This document shows, one piece after another, positions 10,553-21,361 of a DNA stretch of 64,000 nt. Numbering within the stretch: position 1 is the stretch's first letter; each line of letters starts with the position of its first letter. The stretch comes from Camillea tinctor (lineage: Eukaryota; Ascomycota; Sordariomycetes; Xylariales; Xylariaceae). The translations under genes and the position numbers were made by a program. Under the pieces are notes generated by a model. That model searched no databases. It worked only from the letters and a program-made list of their open reading frames with translations, and was not told where the DNA came from. The DNA lies in assembly GCA_022578605.1 (NCBI GenBank), contig MU394120.1, positions 157,981 through 221,980 of the forward strand, written 5' to 3'.

Positions 10553-13500
10553 ATGGATACAGATACCACAAGTGCATCTGGCCAACAGCCTGCCACGATG
10601 CCAAACCCTAATGCCGAACCTCAGCCTGAAACTACAGACCTGGAGTCATCGTCGAATCAACCATTGGCCTCCATGAGCCATGACGCGCCCATAGAGACAT
10701 CTACCCGCCAAGATGCACCGAACCATGAATTACCCCAGGAAGCTGTTCAAAGTAAACCTACAAGTGATGCTGCCTTTCTCGACCAATTCGACGAGGATGA
10801 CGATGCCGCCGCCGCCGCATGGGATTTCTCCGAACCTGAACCTGCTCCAGCACCGGTGTCAGCCCCAGCTCCGACTACGGAACACGAACAACCCCCAGAG
10901 CCAGCTCATGAGTCTGAGCAACCCGAACAGTCTGAAGAGCCCGAGGAACCTGCGCAGACGAGCACCGCTGCTAAACATTCTAGCACCATCTCATTTGCAC
11001 GCACCGTATCCCATGAAGTGAGCTTCAATGATGATGAGGATGTCGAATGGAACTTGCAGCGTACCGATACGGATCCCTTCAAGTTTATGCCCCCGAATGA
11101 GAGAACAAACTCTTTTCCTGCTGTACCCCAGGTGGAAAATGCAGAAGACCGGATCGATTCACCGCCTCCTTCAAGTCAAGCCCAGGAGATTCTTCAAGAG
11201 ATTGAGCGACATGGGCCTCACACTGATGCTGATGCTACACAATCTGATTTCACTCAGCAATATGAGGAAGAGCATGATGATGGCCAGGAGGCGGTAGTAA
11301 ATGACTCGGCTCAGCAGTACATTGGTGGAGATCTTGTTGGCGCTGCAGAAGATGCATCCGACTCTCGGTTTGAGGAAGGTCTACCGTTGATTCCACAAGA
11401 TGAGCCGAAGGATCCGGATGCCAAGAACGAGGCCGGTCCGTCACCCTCTGGCGATCTGTTTGCGCAGGACGAAGCTGGTGAAGGTGATGATTTCTTTAGT
11501 CAAGTGCAGGATGGACTTAAACCAAAGGATGACGCTTTCGACCACGCCCTTCATAGAAAGTCCACCATAATGGTGATGGGAGAAGCCATGGATGCTGCAG
11601 CGAAATCAGGTGATCTGGACTCTGAACCTCCTACCCCTATTGAACAAACACAAGGAACCCAGGTCATCCCTGATTCAACTACCAAAGAAGAGTCCAATGG
11701 GGATTCTACTACATCAACTAAGGGCCCGGAGCCTCAAGAGGGGTCTAATGATCTCGATGCTAAGTGGGCAGCTGCGTTTGGAGATGATGATGATGATGAC
11801 TTTTTGGCCGATACTACCACTGAGTCGAAAGAGCTTGACCCGGCAGATATCTTTGGAAGTGATGATGAAGGATTTTTGGAAGATGTAGAGGATACCCAAG
11901 CCCCGACGTCTACGGGAGCGCCGCCGGTTGCTACAACCGTGCCAACCTCTCAGCAAAATATGAATGGGCGATATGCTCCCCCGAATATTCCGTTTCAACC
12001 ACAAGTAGCATCGAATCCTTATGCTCCGGCCCCGGCTGTCTCTCCGATGCTACCACCTCAGCAACATCCTTCCTATATCCATCCAGGTACGGCCCCTCCC
12101 ATGTCAATGGGATATGCGCCACCTCCGCCGCCAAAACCTGAACTGCCCAAGGCCCAGAGTTTTGCTACCAAGTCGAAAGGTGGATATCAATCTCCGTATG
12201 ATCTCCCTATGGAGGTTGTGAAACCAAAAAAGCGTGCAAGCATGCAGCAGCTCCCTCGACCGGGATCGACACCCGCGGCGCCCCCCCCTGGCCCCCCGAG
12301 AAGTAGCAGCATGCATTTCCAACCTCCGCCCCTGCCTTCAGGAGCTTCAAGCGCTAGTCTATCTCCTCCATCTTCGAGTCATTCCAACCAGCAGCCAGCA
12401 TTCGGTGCCCCAAAGATCTCTCCACAGCTCAAGTCGAAACCGGGTTTCTTTGAAGACTTACCAGTATCATCGAGACCTCGTCCTGCTTCACGACCGAGTC
12501 ACCCCGCTTCTTCGCCCCAGCCGAGCCCCTACGGGCACCCGCCGCCGCCTCTCCGAGGACCGCCTCCAATGTCACCACCCATGGCAACCCCTCTGATGGC
12601 ATCACCGCCAATGGTGTCTTCCCCCGCTCAGCCGCACCCTTCTCAGGAGCAGGCAGCTGGTATTCCTGCCTTAGTTGCTCCTGAACGTGTTAATCCTTAT
12701 GCAGCGTTACAGCCTGACTCTTCCCATGTCAAACCTCCTACCACTAATAGATACTCGCCTGCACCACCTCAATTGACAGCATCTAACGGAATGCCTCCTC
12801 CTCCTGTAGCCACCAGTCGTTATTCCCCAGCCCCACCGAGTGTCCGCTCGGCTAGCGGTGGCTATTCTGCAGTCCCGCCTCCTATCCTTGCTCATCAACC
12901 GCGAACATCTAGCCCGCTTGCTCATTTTGAAGTTTCACATGACAAACATCAGAACAAGTTGGCAAGTCCAACTCATAACGAAAGTTCACTGAGTCGGAGC
13001 AGCTCTTCCCAGTATGAGCCACGCATTACCAGAGTGCCTTCCTTGCCACCGACTCAGGAAGTTGAGGAAGAGCAATCCCCGTCACGGTCTCCACAAATGG
13101 CCCCTAAACCTTCAGCGAACAGTTCGTCACCTGAGTCGAGGTATAGTCCGAGACAAACTAGACACACGCACACCCCGCCACCATCTGCTGGAAACCTGTC
13201 GAATCCTCTCTCGCCTCCTAAACGTGCAGTGTCAAATTATGCGCCTCAGCCTGCCGTCGCGATCCCAGCAAAGGAAGTGAGCTTCGTGCCACCTCCTCGA
13301 TCTCAGACGCAGTCTCCCGGTTCCCTGTATGGAAGAACAGCCGCGCGACCAGTTGATCCCGTTCCGCGGCCCTCATCGGTACAGGGGCCTACTTCTCCTC
13401 GTGATATCGTGTCTCCCGAGATTCCTCGATCCACTGTTAGGGCTCGTGGTATGTCTCAACACTTGAACCTCGTCCCCCCCAGCGATGGTCGTGAGCTGGA

Positions 13501-16481
13501 TCCATTACAGCGGTGGCGAGGCGCTCCAGTGATTGCATGGGGAATTGGTGGCTCCTTTGTATCATCATTCCCCAAGGACATTCCACGATATGGAATTAGC
13601 CAGGCGCTTCCGCAGATTATCCGTAGCCCTGGAGAAGTCAAAGTCAAGCATATAAAAGACATCTATGCTTTAGAGGAGCGTCTCGCTAAGTTTCCCGGAC
13701 CTTTGAAGGGCAAATCAAAGAAGAAAGAGACCGTGGCATGGTTAACTGCTGGTATTGATGGCCTTGAGAGAAACCTTCCGAACGTTTCATTTCAACAAGT
13801 TGTTTCGCACGAGGACAAGAGGGCTGTCGAGCGGATTTTATTATGGAAAATCCTGCGAGTACTTGTTGAACATGACGGCATTCTAGAGGGAAATTCCGTG
13901 GTCGAGAAGGCCGTTCGAGATGTTATCTCCCCTGGACTCGATGGGGCAAATCCCGAGCTTGCATCTGCGGTTTCTACTGGCGTGGATTTGACCGGGATTG
14001 CATCATCTGTTGGGGCTATGCAGGCTGATGCCGTCGACTCTACGGCTATCGAGCAAATCAGAACATTCCTCCTCTCTGGGGATCGTGAGAAAGCGGTATG
14101 GGCTGCGGTGGATAAGCGACTGTGGGGCCATGCGATGTTGATCTCGAATACAATGCAGAGTGCAGAGCTCTACAAAAAGGTTGCGCAGGAGTTCATTAAG
14201 AAGGAAGTAAACCACCCAGGACGTGGCAATGAATCCCTGGCTGCGCTTTATGGTGTTCTCTCAGGAAATTTTGAGGAATCTGTTGACGAGCTTGTTCCTG
14301 TCCATGCCAGGGCAGGCCTTCAGTTAATGTCTACTTCTGCTGCCATCGGCTCGTCGCAGGATGCACTTGCTGGATTGGATAGATGGCGGGAAACACTGGG
14401 CTTGGTCTTGAGTAACAGAAGCCAAGGCGATGTTCAAGCACTACGAGCTCTCGGAAATCTCCTTTCTGGGTACGGCCGGGCTGAGGCAGCTCATATTTGC
14501 TACATTTTCGCAAGAAATTTTGCCATATTCGGCGGTCTCGATGATCCTAATGCCAACTTTGTTCTTGTAGGTGCTGATCACCGGCGTCAAGCCGACCAAT
14601 TCGCCAAGGAAACAGAAGCGCTTCAGCTCAGTGAGGTATACGAATATGGATTATCGCTTGCAGCCAGCTCGAGTGCTTCTCAGAGCAGCCCACACTTAGC
14701 TGCGTACAAATTACAACACGCCATGGTACTTGCTGAGTATGGTTTTAGAGATAAGGCCTTGCAATATTGCGAAGGAATTTACGGTGCGATCACATCGCAG
14801 ACGAAACGATCGCCATACTATAATCCAATCCTTGAGTCTTCACTTGATGATCTAATGAGGCGTCTTAAGCAGGCCCCTCGAGAGGAGTCGTCTTCGTGGA
14901 TCCCAAAGCCTAGCATGAACCAGGTTTCTAATAATATGTGGTCCCGCTTTAACAAGTTTGTTGCTGGCGATGATGATGATGCTGCTGGCAATGGAGGGTC
15001 GGGCGAGGCTGGTGTTGAGTCAGGTCCCTTCGCGCATATAACAGGTGGAACGCCGGCCGTCAGTCGCTCTCCATCTACCTCAAATTTCGAGATATATGGA
15101 GCTAATGGACCGTCTCCGCCTATGACGGCCAATAAGTCTACTTCTCGGTATGCACCCGTAGGGTCGCGGCCGTCTACCTCCTCATACGACCCTGCAAATG
15201 CTTATACTCCTGGCTCCCGGTCTTCGATGGAGAGAACTTCAGGTGAGCTTCGTCGCGCCTCGTCTGAGTTGCCAAAACAGGGATTGGAAATGCATTCTGC
15301 GTACAGTAATCCGTATGCGCCTGTGACTGAAAGCAGTTCTACAACCAACTCTGGTTACCAGCCCGCACCAATCACTGCTCCTGCAGGATCGCCGTACATG
15401 CCCGCCCCTCAAGGGTCACCGCCTGCGCCATGGTCTTCGGGAATGTCATTCTCGGGATATCAGCCTTTTGGTGTGACCGCGGAAAATGTGACGTCCCATT
15501 CATACAATCCGCCCAATGCGGAATCAGCGGGGGATACGACAAATGAGAGTAATACAACCCCAGGCTATCAACCGCCTTCCTACGGGGGGTATGAACCGCC
15601 GGCGACGAATTCATTTGAACCGCTTACGACCGGGACAGATAATTCGTTAGGGGGATACGAGCCACCATCATACCAACCGTCATCTTTTGAACCCCCATCG
15701 TATGAACCAGGACCAGCTGATGATGATGAGTCCCCTTCGTCGGAGACGAAGCCTAAAAAGAAGAGTTTTATGGACGATGACGATGACGACATTCCTGGCC
15801 TGCGCCCCCAGGAAAAGAGCAAGGCCGAGAAAGACCGAGAAAATGAAGAGATGGTCCGAAAAGTGGCTGAGGAAGAAGGTAAGTACTTGGTTTGGCTAAA
15901 ATCACGAATGAATGCTAATAGGTACTTTAGCAAAAAGAGAAGCTGAGGCAAAGGCAGCTAAGAAAGGCTGGGGTTTTGGGTCATGGTTTGGAGGTAAGAA
16001 GGAAGCTGAGCTTCCTAACAAGCCGATCAAAGCCAAGCTTGGCGAAGCCAGCAGTTTCGTCTATGATCCCGACCTCAAGCGTTGGGTCAACAAAAAGCCA
16101 GGGGCTGAGAATACACCTGCTAAGACGGCAACACCACCACCCCCTCGTGGCACCCCTCCTCCACCTGGAGGGTCTCCGTCGGGAGGTATAGGTGCACCTC
16201 CACCGGGACCTCCAAGTGCTCGGGGTACACCACCCCCTCCTATGGGATTGGGCTTGAGCAAACCAGCGTCTTCGGAAAGTTTACTTGTGCCTCCGGCCAT
16301 GATCAGGTCCAACTCGAACCAAAGCAATGCAAGTGCACCGCCGACTGCACCCCCGAGTAGGCCGGCTACAAGCCTTAGTAACGCTAGTAGCATCGATGAC
16401 CTTCTCGGCGCGGCAGGTCCACGGAAAGGTGGCAAGAAGGCAAGGAAGTCCGGACGTTACGTAGATGTTATGGCGAAATGA
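10553..16481 (+). CDS. sec16: COPII coat assembly protein Sec16
   Basis: A peripheral ER membrane scaffold that organises COPII budding at ER exit sites. Two exons, 10553-15878 and 15922-16481, are joined through a 43-nt intron (GTAAGT, branch-like GCTAATA next to the acceptor) and give 1961 aa. The first ~450 residues are acidic and disordered, with repeated short D/E-rich FF/WDFSE-like motifs. Residues ~450-960 are Pro/Ser-rich with many RYSPAPP-type repeats. The central conserved domain starts at about 966 (GMSQHLNLVPPSDGRELDPL, WRGAPVIAWGIGG). It runs into the alpha-helical Sec23-interacting ACE1 region to about 1450 (ERILLWKILRVLVEHDG, AEAAHICYIFA). A Tyr/Pro/Gly-rich tail and a basic C-terminal segment follow; WGFGSWFGGKKE and KRWVNKK after the intron are typical Sec16 C-terminal motifs. 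Confidence 0.95.
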
Positions 16482-17791
16482 TGAGGGCCACCTGCATATC
16501 TTGCTAAAAAGACATGGCATAGATATCATGGCGATAAGAATATGTGTATCAGGATAATAACGGGACACGGTGGCTTTTTTTCTCCCTCTTTCTTTTCTTT
16601 CTAGGCATTATGGGTTGGCTTGACTACATTACGGACGAAATACACACACACAACTGCGACAAAGCGCGCATATATATATATATATTCATTTATACATATG
16701 TTGTATGCTCGCTTCATCCGTCCCTGTTATCGTTGTTACATGAAAAACTGCGGGCGCTTCAACATAGAAAGTTCTTTGTACTATAGAATTTAGCGATTTT
16801 GTAATATAGCCCCCCCATCCTACCTAAATTACTTGTTGAGAGTACGTATTGGACGCTGTTTATTTTGAATAAAGTGATTCTACTTCTGATTCTAGGGGTT
16901 GTTGGTAAGTGGTGGGTGTTATGAGTGGATGGATTGGTTTGAAAGGAGAGAGGGTTTAGGTGGGTAGGGTGACCGCGAGAGGGTGGAATAAGGGGTAAGG
17001 GGTAAAAGTGGGGACGAAGTGACCCCCTTTTCTGGGGTTTAGTGGGTATATTGTTGAGTTATCGTAGAGGAGAGACCTCGAAGTTTGGTTTGGAGTGAAC
17101 ATGTGATGCATAGTATTATAAGGTTTTAATGACAGAAGCGAACGCTAATTTCCTTCGGCAATTAGCTCATATATAGTGTACGCAACATCTTTAGAATATG
17201 ACTAGGTACTTATTTAAAAAGTAGTTTAAGCGTCCTTCATGTTGTGATAGTAGCTCGCCGGGCGAGGGGGGTTTGGGACTATTTAAGTGTGTGGCTTTAT
17301 GTATGTATGTATGTATGCAGCATGCTGTAATAGCGGTGGTAGTACAGTAATTAATCGAGGAGGATCTAGGTACCTTTGTAAGTCAATTCACGGGAACATA
17401 ATAATAAGTGGCAGGTTTTGTTAATGTAAAAGGAGGTGGCTTTTCGCAAGCTATATGGCAGTTCGAAGATTGCGATGTTTATTATATATAAGAATGCAAA
17501 GTTAACGCAACATCAACTTCTTTACATTTGGGGATAAAACATCAAACTAATTACTACTAACAAAAAGGCTCAGAAATCTAACGCTGTGGCTCATTACAAT
17601 GTTGTTTACTCGTCGTAATGTTGCAATTCCTTACCCATCCCGGACCTCGCAATATCCTGTAATAGTTCAATACAACTTGTTTCAAATGCCCGTTACGCTA
17701 TTCTCAAGAAGACGGGCGACCTTATTCTTGCAACCAAGAATATCGAAAGCGATATTTTGACTCCATGATCAGGCCTCTTGGGCATCTTGCT
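16482..17791. other. Intergenic region after SEC16
   Basis: No gene seen. It contains an AT run (16669-16685), a G/T-rich stretch (16890-17060) and a (GTAT)n run near 17299-17317. The last part is the 3' side of the minus-strand ankyrin-like fragment. Confidence 0.55.
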
Positions 17792-18613
17792 CTAGGAATC
17801 TTGGTTTTCTAATACGCTGGTCTCCTCTTGGCTTGAATTTGTAAATGCTCTGTATGTCTCTGGGCAGCCAATGGAGCTACAGATAACACCACTCAAAAAA
17901 TAACCAGGATATGATGACTTGTCGGCCTCTTCATCGAGGTCTTGGTACAATCTGCTGCGTAGCGATGAGCTCTTAGGCAGCGTAGGGAGGAAAGGGAACT
18001 TGGTAACTGAAGTTGTCTGATTAATCTTGATCAACTCTATCTCTGCACCATGACATAGGAGTAAGTTAGACCACTCCTTTCTCTTGAATCTTAGAGCGTA
18101 CTCTAGCATAGACATTCGGCTACTTCGTCCCCTATCATCTAAAAGTTCGATAGGTAGGAGTAAAGCGCTTTTGGAAAGTAAAGTTTCAGCAATTTGGAGG
18201 CGCGTGTCTTCATCGACTAGTGGATGGTCGTCAATAAGAATGAGGGTCCTGAGTAAGTCATATCCCATGCTAAGACGCACGCATAAGCTATATTTCCCTA
18301 TTATCTCGTTCAAGTAACCTCGTGACTGCGAAAGCAAAAAAGCATCCATGTCCCCTCCCGTTAGATCTGGACCTGAATATCCCAGGGCTTTACGAACCAT
18401 GCACGGACGATCTGTTCTCCGACTTCTAGGATCGCGAGGTCCTAAAGCGGCGACAAAAATCAATAAACATTTTTGGCTGCTAGCAAGGCTTGGCTTTGGA
18501 GGCCAAAATACTGGAGAAAACAGGTCTTCGGTGATTAATTGGATGAGTTGCAAAACTGTGGGATCCGTCCTCACCCAACACCTCTTAAAGCACACCCTCG
18601 AGCGTCGTTGCAC
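17792..18613 (-). CDS. Hypothetical ankyrin-like protein, 5' end unresolved
   Basis: A 273-codon open frame whose first codon at 18613 is GTG, not ATG; the first real ATG is at 18400 (residue 72). Either upstream exons are missing from view or this is a remnant. Residues ~140-200 contain a sequence like one or two ankyrin repeats (LEYALRFKRKEWSNLLLCHGAEI), preceded by a helical DEDTRLQIAETLLSKSA segment. No other domain is recognised. The neighbourhood is gene-poor. Function unknown; the ankyrin reading is an inference from pattern only. Confidence 0.35.
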   Translation of the reverse strand: MQRRSRVCFKRCWVRTDPTVLQLIQLITEDLFSPVFWPPKPSLASSQKCLLIFVAALGPRDPRSRRTDRPCMVRKALGYSGPDLTGGDMDAFLLSQSRGYLNEIIGKYSLCVRLSMGYDLLRTLILIDDHPLVDEDTRLQIAETLLSKSALLLPIELLDDRGRSSRMSMLEYALRFKRKEWSNLLLCHGAEIELIKINQTTSVTKFPFLPTLPKSSSLRSRLYQDLDEEADKSSYPGYFLSGVICSSIGCPETYRAFTNSSQEETSVLENQDS

Positions 18614-20854
18614 CCTCAGCGACTCCTACCAGCCCGCCAGCCTCGATATGTTCAAGCTGCCCTTTGCTCTGGGTACAAGCGGGAAGTGCGCGCAGGAGCA
18701 TGCATAGCGCGCTTAGAGGCGGAGAGGCGGGCGAGGAACAACACGGGAAGAGCGGGCTTTTGCATACCCTAGATGTTCCACGATGGGGGGTAGCGGCGGG
18801 CCGTAGTAATCATAGATCGGGATTTGGGGGGGAAGAGGGATGAGGGCGGGGATGGGGAGCAGGAAGGGGCATTTCTGGGGGCGAAGTGGAACTTGGATTC
18901 GGAGTGGAAGGGGATGGATCCCGATGCGCAAGGGATGGTCGTCACGCGCTTCGGTGAAGTCCCAGGGATGTGGGCGGGATGATGCCGGAGTTTCGGATGG
19001 GAATTCAGTGCTTCTATGATATGCATGTTTTGGATGGGATACTGAAAGGGGAGCTGAAAGGGGCGAAGGGTTGGGGGTGTACAACATTGTGCCGGGGGAG
19101 GGCTAGGTAGGGAGAAAAGAAAAAAAAAAGTAGGGGTCGCTGTAAATTTACGACTAGGTTTCTCATCTTCACCTCTTAAGGTTCTTGGTCAGATGTTTCC
19201 CTCAATTATTATGGGATTATAGATTACCTTATTCATATTCACCAAGGGGGGAAAGCAGCCTTTGTGTCTGCGTGCAAGAAATGAATTAATTCATTCCCTG
19301 GGCCTGATTACCAAGTTAGCTTTGATGTTTCTTAAATTATAATCCAGTTTCAAACTATGTTGATATCTTCCTGTACATACTATAAGTATCTAATTCATAG
19401 AGAAAGGGGACCTAACAGAAAGCCAACCTACTTCCCATTATTATAGGGCCGGGAAGTCAGGTTTGCTCCTCCGTCTCTAATCCCCGGCTTACGTTCACAT
19501 GCTTCCCGGTTCATACTCCCTTGTTGGGTTATATCGGCACTACCAACTAACAACAATGAAACAGTCAAAGCAATGTGAAAGGAAAAGCTGATAAAGGAAT
19601 ATCAATCGTGTATAACGAAGTAACAAATATAACTTCTACTTCTAAATTAAATGTTCTAGAAGAGGTCCTAAGGAAAACATCAGTAGCTTAGAATGGATAA
19701 GGTTGCAAAGCTAAATGAGTGCCTTTAGGTTGTAAAAGTTAGAACCTGTCTATTTATTAGATTTTCTATTGTTATCATTTGTGCTAACGAATATCCACCA
19801 GGGAAACGAGCCCATACGATTCTTCACAGCAAAAAGTGAGGTCCTCAGAGCCAAATACGTGCTCCCGAAAAATGGCAGAGAAAAGTGTGATGACTGTCCA
19901 GAGTGATTCTCTGGGGTTTTTTAAGGCGAATTATTGGTAATTATAAATTATAATCATCTAACCGAGCTTTCCTATAGGTTGTTAGGGGAAGGTATTTACC
20001 CAGGTATATAAAAAAACGAAACAATTGTTTTCACAGGTTTGACAAGCTAGGTAAGGGAGATAAAATGTCGAAATATAAGCGTATAAAATATGATTCCTTT
20101 GAAACTTAGATCCCTGACATGCGGCCTCTTGATGACTTGGTAATCGGATATTTGTGGCTTCTGGATTGTACTGATGAAGACCATCTTAGTAACGATGATT
20201 CTACTTGAGTGTAGATATCAGCTAGATTAAAGAGCTTGCGAGGGCTTAGTCTTGTGATGCGTAACGTCAAGGTGTCTCATTGAACCCGATCGATATAGAA
20301 ATATAATGAGTGGCATGCTAGATCATGGGGTAAAAGGTAGTACGTGTCCCTCAAGGGAGCAAAGAGCGTGTTAGATGTATAAGAAACGGTATCAGGAGTA
20401 GGTGTAGTTCTAGTCTCCCACACAACAACATCGTTATTACCTAGGTTCTTGTTGGGTCTCTGGGATAAGACATACAGCTGATTTTTTTTTTCTAAAAAAA
20501 ACCCCCCGAAAACAAACAAACAAAAAAGGAACAAGGCAACTGACATAGTCTCATGACTTACATCGCCTCGCACGGAAAAGAAATTGTAAATTAAAAGTAT
20601 CGGTTGTGGTCCAAAGGACGATTATTGGTTCTGGCAAATTATAAATACCGTATGTGGTCCTATTACAAGTTGTTCAACACGTGGCTTTCGACATCTTTCC
20701 AATTTTCTCGAAATAAGATATCTCCAAGACACTTCAAGCGTCGCTGATTTGAATTCCGTTCACGTACTCGAATACAACCTCTCATCTTTTCATTCAAGAA
20801 ATCATCAATTATACATAATCATAATACCTTTATATTGCTTTACTGTTCTGGGCT
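18614..20854. other. Gene-poor region with a possible P450-like scrap
   Basis: No intact gene. A GC-rich island at about 18560-19090 stands out from its A/T-rich surroundings and contains short + frames resembling the end of a cytochrome P450 (see findings). A minus-strand 124-codon frame here is proline-rich and lacks domain character. From 19100 to 20750 the sequence is A/T-leaning with nothing recognised. Confidence 0.45.
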
Positions 20855-21361
20855 ATGTCTTCTTCGCATATAAACAGAATACCACACACGGTGTCTGGCG
20901 TGTCCATAGAAACATTCTCCTTTGTACCAAAGGAAAGTTCCAAGCTCGAAGGAAATCCTGTTAAATTTATCTCATTGGACAAACTAAGACCTAAAATGGA
21001 AGGCAAGTTAACCTTTCATATCAAAAGGCATCAAATGAAACGAGGGAGCGAGCTTTCGGAGTTAAATCCAGAAAACCTTCACAACCAATACCTGAAAGCA
21101 TCGATAAAAGTCATAAATCACGTCGGGAATGCCAGCAATTCTATGTATGCATGCCACATCAACGTCAACAATAAACTCAAGTGTGTTTGGCCCAACATCA
21201 CATTGGCCCACACAGCTGGGACCTACCAAATGGTGATCAAAATTATAATTCCCAGCCCCGTAGGAGATAAGGTGCTCATGCAAGCAGAAACCCGATGGTT
21301 TAACGTGCTAGATTCAGTCGAGGATTATGGTACTTTAGGTTACGAAAAAAAGTCTACTTAG
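20855..21361 (+). CDS. Small hypothetical protein, possibly velvet-like fold
   Basis: A single-exon frame of 168 aa starting at an ATG after a pyrimidine-containing leader. Residues ~80-150 read like beta-strands, with WPNITLAHTAGTYQMVIKI followed by GDKVLMQAETRWFNVLD. This resembles the last strands of velvet-type domains (FPxL-x-IxxxGxYRxRxxL...V-x-S-x-x-I-x-V). The N-terminal half also fits (FVPKESSKLEGNPVKF). Velvet proteins are transcriptional regulators of development and secondary metabolism; this protein is shorter than the canonical members and the relation is an inference. It sits alone in a gene-poor stretch, with 3.5 kb of empty sequence downstream. Confidence 0.45.
   Translation: MSSSHINRIPHTVSGVSIETFSFVPKESSKLEGNPVKFISLDKLRPKMEGKLTFHIKRHQMKRGSELSELNPENLHNQYLKASIKVINHVGNASNSMYACHINVNNKLKCVWPNITLAHTAGTYQMVIKIIIPSPVGDKVLMQAETRWFNVLDSVEDYGTLGYEKKST

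Noticed and set aside
18713..19087. 124-codon proline-rich minus frame
   Set aside because: Low-complexity Pro/Ser/Leu composition in a GC-rich island; no domain and no neighbouring exon.
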